From CADCTM01 sp049671305 (GTDB lineage Bacteria; Cyanobacteriota; Cyanobacteriia; Cyanobacteriales; Coleofasciculaceae): DNA of 48,854 nucleotides. The notes under the pieces were generated by a model. That model was not told the DNA's origin and searched no databases. It was given only the letters and a program-made list of their open reading frames with translations. The position numbers and the translations under genes are program-made. The stretch spans positions 1-48,854 of the forward strand of contig JBATUR010000049.1 of assembly GCA_049671305.1 (NCBI GenBank). The letters are read 5' to 3'. This document shows positions 24,174 through 33,168 of this stretch, one piece after another; position 1 is the first letter of the stretch; every line of letters begins with the position of its first letter.

Positions 24174-25136
24174 ATGAAAAAACTACTATTACTAGGTTCA
24201 GCTTGCTTTTTCTTAGCAGGAAGTATTAAAACAATGCCTGCAACCGCACAGTTAGTCACACAAAACCCAGCAGCAACCACACCCACTGCTGCACCTCAAT
24301 TAGAACTATTAACAGCAGGAACCGAACCTAGACAAGAATTACGTCTAAAACCGCAAGTTAATAGCAAACAATTGATGACAATGACGATGAATATGGACGT
24401 GGCAACCACCTTAGCCGGTCAAGCTATGCCAAAAATCAAAACTCCCGCAACAGTAATGAAGATGGAGTTTTTAGTGACTCAAGTAGATGCTAATGGTGAT
24501 ATTCACTCAAAGTTTACCTACACTGATGGAGATGTTGTTGCTGATGCTTCTGTTGCCCCAGAAATACTTGAGTCAGTACGTGCTGGCATCAAAAAAATGG
24601 TAGGTCTTAACGGTACTTTGATTACTGATAATCGAGGGCAAGTTAAAAGCAGCAAAATCACCTTACCGGAAAATGTTGACCCGTTAAGCAAAAACTTTCT
24701 TGAACAATTATCAAATTCCCTCAATCAAATGAGTTCACCTATGCCTGAAGAAGCCGTGGGCATTGGTGCGAAATGGCGTATTTCTTCCCAACTCAAAATA
24801 GGAGCAATCAATATAAATCAAAGCGCAGTTTATGAGCTAGTTTCATTGAAAGATAATATCGCAACCTTGAATATAACTATGGAACAACAGGCAAATTCCC
24901 AAGAATTGGCATTGCCAGGAATACCTGAAGGAAGTGCCAGTGTTTCCTTAAAATCCCTAACTTCTCAAGGGCAGGGACAAATGACACTGCCGTTAAACTC
25001 AATTATGCCAACTCGTTCAACGATTTCTGTGCGTTCTCAAAATGAGATGAGTATCAAAGAACCAAATGAGGGCAAAGAAACAACTATCGGCACACAAATG
25101 ACGATGCAAATGAATCTGGAATCTCAAGCCAAATAA
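24174..25136 (+). CDS. Secreted protein of unknown function, DUF6263-like
   Basis: 320 residues from ATG 24174 (MKKLLLLGSACFFLAG), which gives a clean Sec signal peptide with a likely cut after PATA. The frame opens five codons earlier. The mature part begins with an Ala/Thr/Pro linker and continues as a beta-rich domain with many Met residues (MTMTMNMDVATTL, TQMTMQMNLESQ), alternating strands and the loop NVDPLSKNFLEQLSNS. Layout resembles the DUF6263 group of cyanobacterial envelope proteins, but that is a weak match by eye. It converges with the DnaJ-type gene. Confidence 0.7.
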   Translation: MKKLLLLGSACFFLAGSIKTMPATAQLVTQNPAATTPTAAPQLELLTAGTEPRQELRLKPQVNSKQLMTMTMNMDVATTLAGQAMPKIKTPATVMKMEFLVTQVDANGDIHSKFTYTDGDVVADASVAPEILESVRAGIKKMVGLNGTLITDNRGQVKSSKITLPENVDPLSKNFLEQLSNSLNQMSSPMPEEAVGIGAKWRISSQLKIGAININQSAVYELVSLKDNIATLNITMEQQANSQELALPGIPEGSASVSLKSLTSQGQGQMTLPLNSIMPTRSTISVRSQNEMSIKEPNEGKETTIGTQMTMQMNLESQAK

Positions 25137-25187
25137 ACTAGTTATAGGGCAGATGAAACTTTAATTATTGCCTTCCTTTTCCAGCTA

Positions 25188-26216
25188 TTAAAGTTGCACT
25201 TGTCCTAAATAACTGCGGGGATTATAACTACGATTAGCGCGAATTTTTTCATAATATTCTCGCTCAGTTGCCGAGATATCTTTGGGAGTTGCAATTACAA
25301 CCCGCACTAATAAATCGCTGCGTCCACCTTTAGGTTTGGGCCAGCCTTTGCCACGCAGACGCAGAGATTGACCAGAACGAATACCTGCCGGAACATTAAG
25401 ACTAACCTTACCATCTGGCGTTGGCACATCAATTGTTGCGCCTAAAACCGCTTCATCTGGCATTACTGGCACTTCGCACAGCAAATTATCGCCATCAAAC
25501 TGAAAGAATGAGTGAGGTTTTAGTTCAACATTTAAGTATAGATCTCCCCGTTGTTGATTAATGGGGTTAACTTGACCTTTGCCTCGGACGCGAATACGGC
25601 TACCTGATTTTGCCCCAGGCGGAATGCGAACATCTATATTACCCAAATCAAAGCGCTTCTGGACGCCCTGGAAGGCTTCAGACCAAGTAAGGTTAATGGT
25701 GGCTTCGCGGTCAACACCAACTCCACTAGTACGGCTAGTAGAACCCGAATAATCGCCAGCAAAGTCATTAAAGCCACCAAAGCCTGTTGAACCGCCGCCG
25801 GTACCTGTACGGTAGGTATAGGTTTGACCCGTGTTACCTGTTGGACCTGTAGTATTGAAGCGACCGAGGAGTTCATTAATGAATTCGTCAAAACTACCAT
25901 ACTGGCTAAAATCAAAACCACCCATATCGACGCCAACGCCACTGGGACCCGCACCAGCACTAGGTGACCAACCTTGTCCAGCTTGTCTCCAGTATTGACC
26001 ATATTGGTCATATTTTTGGCGTTTTTCGGTATCAGATAAGACTTCGTAGGCTTCGCTGACTTCCTTGAAGCTTGCCTCAGCTTGTTTGTCGCCTGGGTTC
26101 ATATCTGGGTGATATTTGCGGGCTAGGCGACGAAAGGACTTTTTAATTTCATCAGCGCTAGCAGTTTTGCTGACTCCCAGGATAGTGTAATAGTCTTTGA
26201 AATCGGTAGCAGCCAT
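25188..26216 (-). CDS. DnaJ-type (CbpA-like) co-chaperone without zinc finger
   Basis: 342 residues. J domain about 6-70 (DYYTILGVSKTASADEIKKS, with the HPD motif in KYHPDMNPGD), then a Gly/Phe/Ser/Thr-rich linker (about 75-175), then the DnaJ C-terminal substrate domain (about 178-330) with VRGKGQVNPINQQRGDLYLN. The four-Cys zinc finger of true DnaJ is absent, so this is a type II (CbpA/DnaJ2) protein. It stimulates the ATPase of DnaK and binds unfolded clients in the cytosol. No grpE or dnaK neighbour is present. Confidence 0.93.
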   Translation of the reverse strand: MAATDFKDYYTILGVSKTASADEIKKSFRRLARKYHPDMNPGDKQAEASFKEVSEAYEVLSDTEKRQKYDQYGQYWRQAGQGWSPSAGAGPSGVGVDMGGFDFSQYGSFDEFINELLGRFNTTGPTGNTGQTYTYRTGTGGGSTGFGGFNDFAGDYSGSTSRTSGVGVDREATINLTWSEAFQGVQKRFDLGNIDVRIPPGAKSGSRIRVRGKGQVNPINQQRGDLYLNVELKPHSFFQFDGDNLLCEVPVMPDEAVLGATIDVPTPDGKVSLNVPAGIRSGQSLRLRGKGWPKPKGGRSDLLVRVVIATPKDISATEREYYEKIRANRSYNPRSYLGQVQL

Positions 26217-26548
26217 AGCAAGTTTCCTTTATTGTAGAAATTTAATCAGAGTGAGGTTGAGGGTTTATTGTATTGAGTAACTATATACAGGGAATTGTGA
26301 GTAAGGCATAGATTACGATGAACAAATTGTCCCTCAACGCTAGGGTAACAAAGCGATCGAGGTGATTGGGTTCGGTTCTTGCGAGGGATGATGAGTGCGT
26401 TTTCCACACTTTACTCACTTCTTGGGAGTGAGGCGGGATTTTTTGGCTTGATTGTTTATTCTTAGTTAAATAATTGATTTCAGTACGTTTTGTAGGGGCA
26501 TACGGCTGTATGCCCCTGATGTGTGGGAATTTAGTTTTTGTGGATGCT
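26217..26548. repeat. Spacer with a short palindromic repeat element
   Basis: 332 bp with no gene. AGGGGCATAC (26494-26503) and GTATGCCCCT (26508-26517) form a perfect 10-bp stem with loop GGCT, 31 bp after the RTX gene stop. Elements of the type GTAGGGGCxxAC-GTxxGCCCCTAC are common in cyanobacterial spacers. No T-run follows on the minus strand. The rest should contain the DnaJ-type promoter. Confidence 0.6.
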
Positions 26549-29500
26549 TTAGACGACGACGAAGGAAGAAGTAGTAATACTGCTTGCCTGTATCCAATTT
26601 AAGGTTGCTAAGAGGTCGTTGCTGCCTGTAATACTGACTTGGGTGAAGAATTCATCGCCACTTGTGCCTTGGGTAATCGAAAGCTGGTCGAAAGTTAGTC
26701 CACTTGTCAAGCCCAGGAAATCATTTGTGCCGAAGTTGATGATTGTATCGGCGCCAATGCCTGCGTTGAGAGCAAATATGTCAGTGCCGCTACCGCCGTA
26801 GATGATGTTGTCACCTGTCCCAGCATTGATAGTGTTAGTGCCATTGCCAGCATGGATGATATCGTTGCCTTCAGCGGTGAAGATTTGGTTATTACCATTT
26901 CCGGCGTTGATAATATCGGCACTTGAACCGCCATAGATGGTGTTATTACCTTTGCCAACGGTAATCACGTTTTCACCTTCAGCAGCAAAAATCCAATTGT
27001 TGCCATCTCCAGCGTCGATGATGTCAATGCTTGCGCCACCACGGATCACGTTGTCACCGTTGCCAACTTTGACGGTGTTTTCACCTTCGCCAGCAAAAAT
27101 CTGATTCTTACCATTGCCAGCGGTAATTATATCTTTACCGGGACCTGCGTAAATGATATTGTTGCCATCTCCCACGGTAACGGTGTTGTTGCCTTCGCCT
27201 GCATCAAGGAGGTTGTTACCTGCACCACCATTTAGTATGTCGTCGCCAAGTCCACCATCTAAGGTGTCATTGCCGTCGCCAGCTTTCAGGATGTCGTTGC
27301 CGTTGCCACCTCTGAGTATATCGTCGCCAAGTCCGCCATCTAGAGTGTCATTGCCGTCGTAACCTTCGAGGGTGTCGTTGCCTGCCAAGCCGATTAGACC
27401 GTTATCGAAGTCATCACCAATGAGATAATCATCATATTGTGTGCCTTCCAGGATTTCCACATTCTCAAAGCGATCGCCTGTTGCATCACCACGCCAACCC
27501 CCAGCTTTGAGGCTGACGAATACTCCTTCTGTGGCGTTGTAGTAGGAAGTAGTATCGATGCCAGCACCACCATTGATATAGTCGCCACCACTGCCACCAA
27601 CTAGGAAATCATCGCCAGCGTCACCATAAAGACTGTCATTTCCAGCTTCGCCAAAGAGGGTATCATTACCTTCGCCGCCATTGAGTTGGTCGTCACCTTC
27701 GCCACCAAAAAGGTTATCTACTCCAGCATCACCGAATAAGACATCGTTGCCGCCGTCACCATAAAGGAGGTCATTGCCATTACCACCGTTGAGGGTATCG
27801 TTACCGTCGTCTCCATGTAGCAGGTCAATGCCGTCATTGCCTTGTAGTTGGTCATCTCCAGTGCCACCGTTGAGGGTATCGTTTCCATCTCCACCGATCA
27901 GTTGGTCGTTGCCGTCGCCTCCGAAGAGTTGGTCTTCTCCTAAATCTCCTGAGATTACATCGTTGCCGCCGTCACCGTAAAGGAGGTCATTGCCGTTACC
28001 ACCGTTGAGGGTATCGTTACCGTCGTCTCCATGTAGCAGGTCAATGCCGTCATTGCCTTGTAGTTGGTCATCTCCAGTGCCACCGTTGAGAATATCATTG
28101 CCGATGCCACCGTAAAGTTGGTCATTGCCGCTGTCACCGTTTAGGACATCGCTGCCATCTTCTCCGTAGAGTGTGTCGTTATCAGCACCGCCGTTGAGGG
28201 TATCGCTACCAAGGTTGCCATAAAGCAAGTCATTTCCAGCGTCGCCGTTGAGGATGTCGTTTCCAGCTTCACCATTGAGGAGGTCGTCGCCTTCTCCTCC
28301 ATTTAGATTGTCGCTGCCATCGCCGCCGTTGAGTTCATCGTTGCCTGCGTCGCCGCGAAGTAGGTCATTTCCAGCATCGCCGCGTAAGATATCAACGCCG
28401 TCGCCACCAGATAATTCATCGTCGCCATCGCCTCCATAAAGCAAGTCATTTCCAGCGTCGCCGTTGAGGATGTCGTTTCCGGCTTCACCATTGAGGATAT
28501 CGTCGCCTTCTCCTCCATTTAGTGTGTCGCTGCCATAGCCACCGTAGAGTTCATCGTTGCCTGCGTCGCCGCGAAGTAGGTCATTTCCAGCGTCGCCGCG
28601 TAAGATATCAACGCCGTCACCACCAGATAATTCATCATCGCCATCGTCTCCATAGAGGAAGTCATTTCCAGCGTCGCCGTAAAGTTTGTCGTTGCCAATG
28701 TTGCCGTTTAAGGTGTCTGCACCGTCGCCGCCGTTGAGGTTGTCATCTCCGGCATCTCCTGACAAGATGTCGTTGCCTGCGTCGCCATAAAGGGAGTCTG
28801 CACCATCTCCGCCGCTTAGGGTGTCTAAGCCGTCACCACCGTGAAGTTCATCGTTGCCCAAACCACCAATTATGGAGTCATTGCCACTATCGCCGTATAG
28901 TTTATCGTCCTCGTTTCCGCCATCAAGGAAATCATTGCCTTCGCCACCACTGATGAAGTCAAACCCACCTTGTCCGTAGAGTGTATCGTTATCAGCACCG
29001 CCGTCGAGGGTATCGTTTCCAGTTCCACCGTAGACAATATCATTACCACCGTCGCCAAAAACTAAGTCATCCCCTCGTTGGGAATATATAGTGTCATTTC
29101 CATCACCGCCATGAATTGTGTCGCTGTATTCAGATTCTGGAATGATAGATTGTGCAATGGATTTTAATTTGGAGGCACGGACTATCGCAGCACGTCGGCT
29201 GGTCAGTTTTTGTGATTTGATGATGTCTTGGTTGTCGGAGATTATGTTGTCTTCCCTGACATCGCCGTAGATAGTGTCGCTGCCTGCATCACCGTAGATA
29301 GTGTCTCGGTTGTTTCCTCCTTCTAGATAATCGTCGCCACCGTCTCCATGTAGTTCATCATCGTTATCGCCACCATATAAAAAATCTCTGGAATCATCTT
29401 GAGTGCCACCATATAGTGTGTCGTTTCCTTGGTTTCCAAAGAGTGTGTCGCTGTTTTCTTCACCTCTTAGATCATCGTTTCCACGACCTCCATAAATTTT

Positions 29501-30832
29501 GTCATTACCTAAACCACCGTAAATAGAATCGTTGCCTAATATCGTGAAATCGTTTTTGTTGTCACCATAGATAGTGTCATCTCCTGCCTGACCTTCTATC
29601 TTGTCATTACCACCATTGCCTTGAATATAGTTGTCTGCATCATTGCCACTAATATAGTCTCGACCTTGTGAACCATTTAAGTTTTCAATTGTCGCATTAA
29701 AAGTATTTGTATCGGCATTTGGATGACTGTATGCCAGAAAAGTACCGTAAGAATGGGTACTATATTCCTTTTTATCATTCTTTTCTGCTATATATTTTGT
29801 CCCTCCAGTAGATTTAGTTGGATCTGAATCTGTGGAATATGCAGAAAAATCAGTAAGCACACCCCCTTGTTTCATTTCAAAGCGATAATCAAAGCTAAGA
29901 CTGTTGCCTTCTTTTGCCTTTAGCTTGGAAAAATCTAGTGTATCTATTCCAAAGCTGTCCCAAATAGTTGATTTTACGGGTTTATCGTCAAATGTTTTGT
30001 TATAAAAATCAACTCCACCTGCTGAATAACTATAGACTGTCGTAAATTCATAAGTGGTATTTGTTTCGTTGTTAGCTTTTGCTCCATAAAGGTCTTGCAA
30101 AGTATAGATATCGAAAGGCATTAGCGATACAGCGTAGCTTCCAGGTCTGTTGTAGCTCATTACTGTATAGCTGTTGTTATCCTGTTCACCTGGTAATAGT
30201 TGCCCATCATGGGGATGCTTTAAGCCAAGAGCATGACCAATTTCATGGATTATGGTTTGGTATTTTGGGTTTCCAGGAAGTGAGGCAAAATCTTTCGATA
30301 AATCTGTGTTTAAGTAGACATCACCTGATAAAGACGGTCTGTATTCTGATTGAAGATATTGAAAGTCTGGGAACTGAGCCATACCTGTGGTTATCCCAGC
30401 GAATGTGGAGAACATAAATCGAAAATCTCCAGCTCGAATTACTTCATCTTTGCCGTTGTAGCTGGGAATATATGAATTAGTGCTTCCTGTGATTACTTGG
30501 TCTTTTCCCCAATTCCAAAAATCAAGACTAAAACTACGATCTTTAACAGTTTCTTTAACTGGATTGAATGTAATAGGAATAACTGTACTGTACATTTTTA
30601 GGATGTTTTTGATGTTATCCTGAGTCTGACTATCAGTAATAGCACTTATAGCCACATTAGGATTATTCTCAAAGTTAGTACCTTGTGGGTTGTTCCGAAT
30701 AGTTTGTTGATAAAAATCGGCAGTTGTAGCAGTGACAAAACTATAATCAATACTTTTAGTAGTCCACTTGCTTCCCCAAGTGGATGGAATCTGTAAAGCC
30801 TTGAGATCAAAATTAGGATTACCCACAATCAT
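26549..30832 (-). CDS. Serralysin-type (M10) metalloprotease with a very long RTX repeat domain
   Basis: 1427 residues from ATG 30832; the frame also opens ten codons upstream. The N-terminal 400 residues contain a peptidase domain with the zinc motif HEIGHALGLKHP (about 196-207) and the Met-turn SYTVMSYNRP (Met about 225), the metzincin pattern of serralysins. From about 400 on come some fifty Gly/Asp-rich nonapeptides (GGxGxDxLx), which bind calcium when the protein reaches the outside. One short non-repeat insert (LTSRRAAIVRASKLKS) and one beta insert (EGVFVSLKAGGWRGDATGDRF) interrupt them. The last 300 residues switch to Asn-rich repeats and end in a hydrophobic tail ...FVVV, as in type I secretion signals. 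No transporter genes are adjacent. Confidence 0.88.
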   Translation of the reverse strand: MIVGNPNFDLKALQIPSTWGSKWTTKSIDYSFVTATTADFYQQTIRNNPQGTNFENNPNVAISAITDSQTQDNIKNILKMYSTVIPITFNPVKETVKDRSFSLDFWNWGKDQVITGSTNSYIPSYNGKDEVIRAGDFRFMFSTFAGITTGMAQFPDFQYLQSEYRPSLSGDVYLNTDLSKDFASLPGNPKYQTIIHEIGHALGLKHPHDGQLLPGEQDNNSYTVMSYNRPGSYAVSLMPFDIYTLQDLYGAKANNETNTTYEFTTVYSYSAGGVDFYNKTFDDKPVKSTIWDSFGIDTLDFSKLKAKEGNSLSFDYRFEMKQGGVLTDFSAYSTDSDPTKSTGGTKYIAEKNDKKEYSTHSYGTFLAYSHPNADTNTFNATIENLNGSQGRDYISGNDADNYIQGNGGNDKIEGQAGDDTIYGDNKNDFTILGNDSIYGGLGNDKIYGGRGNDDLRGEENSDTLFGNQGNDTLYGGTQDDSRDFLYGGDNDDELHGDGGDDYLEGGNNRDTIYGDAGSDTIYGDVREDNIISDNQDIIKSQKLTSRRAAIVRASKLKSIAQSIIPESEYSDTIHGGDGNDTIYSQRGDDLVFGDGGNDIVYGGTGNDTLDGGADNDTLYGQGGFDFISGGEGNDFLDGGNEDDKLYGDSGNDSIIGGLGNDELHGGDGLDTLSGGDGADSLYGDAGNDILSGDAGDDNLNGGDGADTLNGNIGNDKLYGDAGNDFLYGDDGDDELSGGDGVDILRGDAGNDLLRGDAGNDELYGGYGSDTLNGGEGDDILNGEAGNDILNGDAGNDLLYGGDGDDELSGGDGVDILRGDAGNDLLRGDAGNDELNGGDGSDNLNGGEGDDLLNGEAGNDILNGDAGNDLLYGNLGSDTLNGGADNDTLYGEDGSDVLNGDSGNDQLYGGIGNDILNGGTGDDQLQGNDGIDLLHGDDGNDTLNGGNGNDLLYGDGGNDVISGDLGEDQLFGGDGNDQLIGGDGNDTLNGGTGDDQLQGNDGIDLLHGDDGNDTLNGGNGNDLLYGDGGNDVLFGDAGVDNLFGGEGDDQLNGGEGNDTLFGEAGNDSLYGDAGDDFLVGGSGGDYINGGAGIDTTSYYNATEGVFVSLKAGGWRGDATGDRFENVEILEGTQYDDYLIGDDFDNGLIGLAGNDTLEGYDGNDTLDGGLGDDILRGGNGNDILKAGDGNDTLDGGLGDDILNGGAGNNLLDAGEGNNTVTVGDGNNIIYAGPGKDIITAGNGKNQIFAGEGENTVKVGNGDNVIRGGASIDIIDAGDGNNWIFAAEGENVITVGKGNNTIYGGSSADIINAGNGNNQIFTAEGNDIIHAGNGTNTINAGTGDNIIYGGSGTDIFALNAGIGADTIINFGTNDFLGLTSGLTFDQLSITQGTSGDEFFTQVSITGSNDLLATLNWIQASSITTSSFVVV
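27745..28176. repeat. 216-bp direct repeat within the RTX region, first block
   Basis: Sequence from 27745 recurs from 27961 at an offset of exactly 216 bp (eight nonapeptides of 27 bp) and is nearly identical for about 130 bp. The copies then diverge. Confidence 0.75.
28225..28656. repeat. 216-bp tandem duplication within the RTX region, second block
   Basis: 28225-28440 and 28441-28656 are adjacent copies differing at only about twenty positions, each encoding eight nonapeptides (72 residues) and both starting at GCAAGTCATTTCCAG. This has the look of a relatively recent in-frame tandem duplication. Confidence 0.85.
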
Positions 30833-31528
30833 TCCCCCTCTTCGTAAATAAACAAAAAACAACCGAAAAAATCACACAGCCAAACAAAACCGCCGACACC
30901 CAAACTCAAAAAATGGATGCCGCACAACACTAATTACCAACCTCAACCGAAGACGCCAAAAAAAGCACCTTCATCTATATCTCAAGAAAAAATCTTGAAT
31001 TCTATGCAAGCTTTGATATTCTTTTCCGAAACATCACAACAACACTGAGTGTCGCCAAATAAAGCAACCGCATCTAAAAATAGACACGCAGAAACCTCGA
31101 TTAATCAAAGTTCCAACACTCAGTAATCACGTTTGAGCAGCTTAAATGGGACTAAGATTTAAGCAATAGATTGATATTATTAAGTTTTTATTTTGATGAA
31201 AGAAAAACTTATCAAATAAGATAGCAAATATCTACCTATTTGCCTAGGTATATTCCCCTAGCTTCATCAAAAATTCATAGATAAAGTATGCAAATATACG
31301 CAGCTACCAACTCTATTTAAGGTATTGCACATCAAACCAATCAAGCTGTAGCGGCACTTTCAGTGGCATTTGTGTCAAGTTAAGGCTAAACGACTTGTGG
31401 CAGTATTTCTCCCCCTCTCCCCCTGCCCCTCTCCCACAAGGGGCGAGGGGAGTAAGAGAATCATGTCCTTTTCTTTAACAATTTTTTCGATGTCAAATGG
31501 GCTTAAGCCTACTTTCTTGAGAGCACAA
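30833..31528. other. Non-coding region upstream of the RTX gene
   Basis: About 700 bp without a convincing gene. The part at 31405-31455 contains C-rich and G-rich arms (CCCCTCTCCCACAAGGGG) that resemble the repeat just downstream in sequence type. Frames open here in both directions are translations of that repeat and are not genes. The RTX promoter must lie near 30850-31250. Confidence 0.45.
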
Positions 31529-31750
31529 AAACCCTCATGTCCCCCTTCTCCCCTCGTGGGAGAAGGGGTTAGGGGATGAGGGGGGAAATGCCCAAGCTTC
31601 ATCACATTTAATCTGAAGAAACTACAAATCTTTCAACAAAAACCCTCATGTCCCCCTTCTCCCCTAGTGGGAGAAGGGGTTAGGGGATGAGGGAGAAAAA
31701 TCTCAAGCTTCATCACATTTAATCTGAAGAAACTACAAATTTTTCAACAG
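31529..31750. repeat. Two tandem copies of a 111-bp repeat next to the glgC stop
   Basis: 31529-31639 and 31640-31750 are near-identical copies, offset 111 bp. Each begins ACCCTCATGTCCCCCTTCTC, contains the palindrome CCCCTTCTCCC/GGGAGAAGGGG, and ends with ATCTGAAGAAACTAC followed by a short T/C stretch. The second copy ends 4 bp from the end of glgC, so its hairpin probably also serves as the glgC transcript end. C-rich elements of this type are widespread in Nostocales. Confidence 0.85.
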
Positions 31751-31754
31751 TAAT

Positions 31755-33044
31755 TTAGATAACCGTACCATCAGGAATTATCGCATTTTTAAGCACAACA
31801 GTAATGCCATTGCGGATAAAGAATCCCTGCTTTTCTCTTTCCGCTTCCTCAACTCTGTCCTTATTGATAATCTTCACATTTTGACCAATTCGTGAATTCT
31901 TATCAACAATAGCGCGGCGAATTGTCGTATTATCACCAATTCCTATCGGAATGATTCCTTTATTTGAACTAGATTGACGTTCGACAAACGGTTCGTAGTA
32001 ATCTGCTCCCATAATCAACGAATCTTCTATCACACAACCGGCTTCAATGCGAGAACGAATTCCTAATACAGAATGATTAATGCGGCACTGTTTAATAATA
32101 CTGCCTTCCCCAATCATCGATTCTGTAATGTGGCTATCCAAAAGTTTGGTAGGAGGCAAATAACGCGCACGAGTATAAATTGGCGCTTGTTCATCATAAA
32201 AACTAAAAGGCGGCTGAGGTTGTTGCGTCAGTGCCAAATTAGCCTCATAAAACGCTTCAATTGTTCCAATATCTTCCCAATATCCATTATACAAATAAGC
32301 CTGAACATTGTAATCTTTGGCTGACGAGGGAATAATTTCTTTGCCAAAATCAGTTTGCTCTAATGAGTCATTCAACAATTTAATTAATACGTCTTTCTTG
32401 AAGACATAAATCCCCATTGAAGCAATATAAGGTGATTTCTTGGCACTTTGGGCATCCAATCCGAGTACCGTTGTATCGACCTGCATTTTCTTCAATTCTG
32501 CGCCTTTCGGTTTTTCACTAAAATCGATCACACGACCGCTTTTATCGATTTTCATCAAACCGAAATCCGATGCCCGTTTTTCATCAATTGGTACAACGGA
32601 AAGAGTAATATCAGCATTAGTTTCTCGGTGGCGTTGAATGAACTCGCGGTAGTCCATCCGGTAAAGATGGTCACCTGATAAAATTAAATACTCGTCAACT
32701 TCCCACTCTTCCAAAAGCCAAAGATATTGACGAACCGCGTCAGCAGTACCTTGAAACCAGCTAGGGTTGTCGGATGTCTGTTGTGCCGCCAGTACCTCAA
32801 CAAAGCCTTCCGTAAAGCCAGAAAAGCCGTAGGCACGGGCAATGTGGCGATTCAGTGAGGCGGAGTTAAATTGGGTAAGGACGTAGATTTTGAAAATCTC
32901 TGAATTGATACAGTTACTAACGGGGATATCGATAAGGCGATACTTTCCCGCTAGAGGTACTGCTGGTTTGGCGCGTAATTTGGTTAGTGGGTAAAGACGG
33001 GTACCTGCGCCCCCTCCGAGAATGATGCCTAAAACTTTTTTCAC
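31755..33044 (-). CDS. glgC: Glucose-1-phosphate adenylyltransferase
   Basis: 429 residues, the standard cyanobacterial length. GlgC makes ADP-glucose from ATP and glucose-1-phosphate, the committed step of glycogen synthesis. The nucleotide-binding motif LGGGAGTRLYPLTKLRAKPA opens the protein, with SGDHLYRMDYREFI and FSEKPKG downstream. A C-terminal left-handed beta-helix follows (GEGSIIKQCRINHSVLGIRS). Cyanobacterial enzymes are activated by 3-phosphoglycerate and inhibited by phosphate. The gene lies 124 bp downstream of ppk1 on the same strand. Confidence 0.97.
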   Translation of the reverse strand: MKKVLGIILGGGAGTRLYPLTKLRAKPAVPLAGKYRLIDIPVSNCINSEIFKIYVLTQFNSASLNRHIARAYGFSGFTEGFVEVLAAQQTSDNPSWFQGTADAVRQYLWLLEEWEVDEYLILSGDHLYRMDYREFIQRHRETNADITLSVVPIDEKRASDFGLMKIDKSGRVIDFSEKPKGAELKKMQVDTTVLGLDAQSAKKSPYIASMGIYVFKKDVLIKLLNDSLEQTDFGKEIIPSSAKDYNVQAYLYNGYWEDIGTIEAFYEANLALTQQPQPPFSFYDEQAPIYTRARYLPPTKLLDSHITESMIGEGSIIKQCRINHSVLGIRSRIEAGCVIEDSLIMGADYYEPFVERQSSSNKGIIPIGIGDNTTIRRAIVDKNSRIGQNVKIINKDRVEEAEREKQGFFIRNGITVVLKNAIIPDGTVI

Positions 33045-33168
33045 AAAAACCTTTTAACTCCGGTAGATTTTCAAATCAAGTGTCTGATGGTGCGGTTGCA
33101 AATTGCAAGGGGGAAGAAAAAATTAGCAGTTATCGATGCCTTTTCTTACACAATATTTAGTCTCTCAC

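Noticed and set aside
26619..30828. Many open frames antisense or shifted to the RTX gene
   Set aside because: The 27-bp repeat keeps all frames open. The translations are low-complexity (Ser/Pro-rich) shadows of the repeat.
31370..31605. Two open frames over the C-rich repeat, in opposite directions
   Set aside because: They translate the palindromic repeat (PPSPLVGEGVRG type) and have no protein-like conservation.
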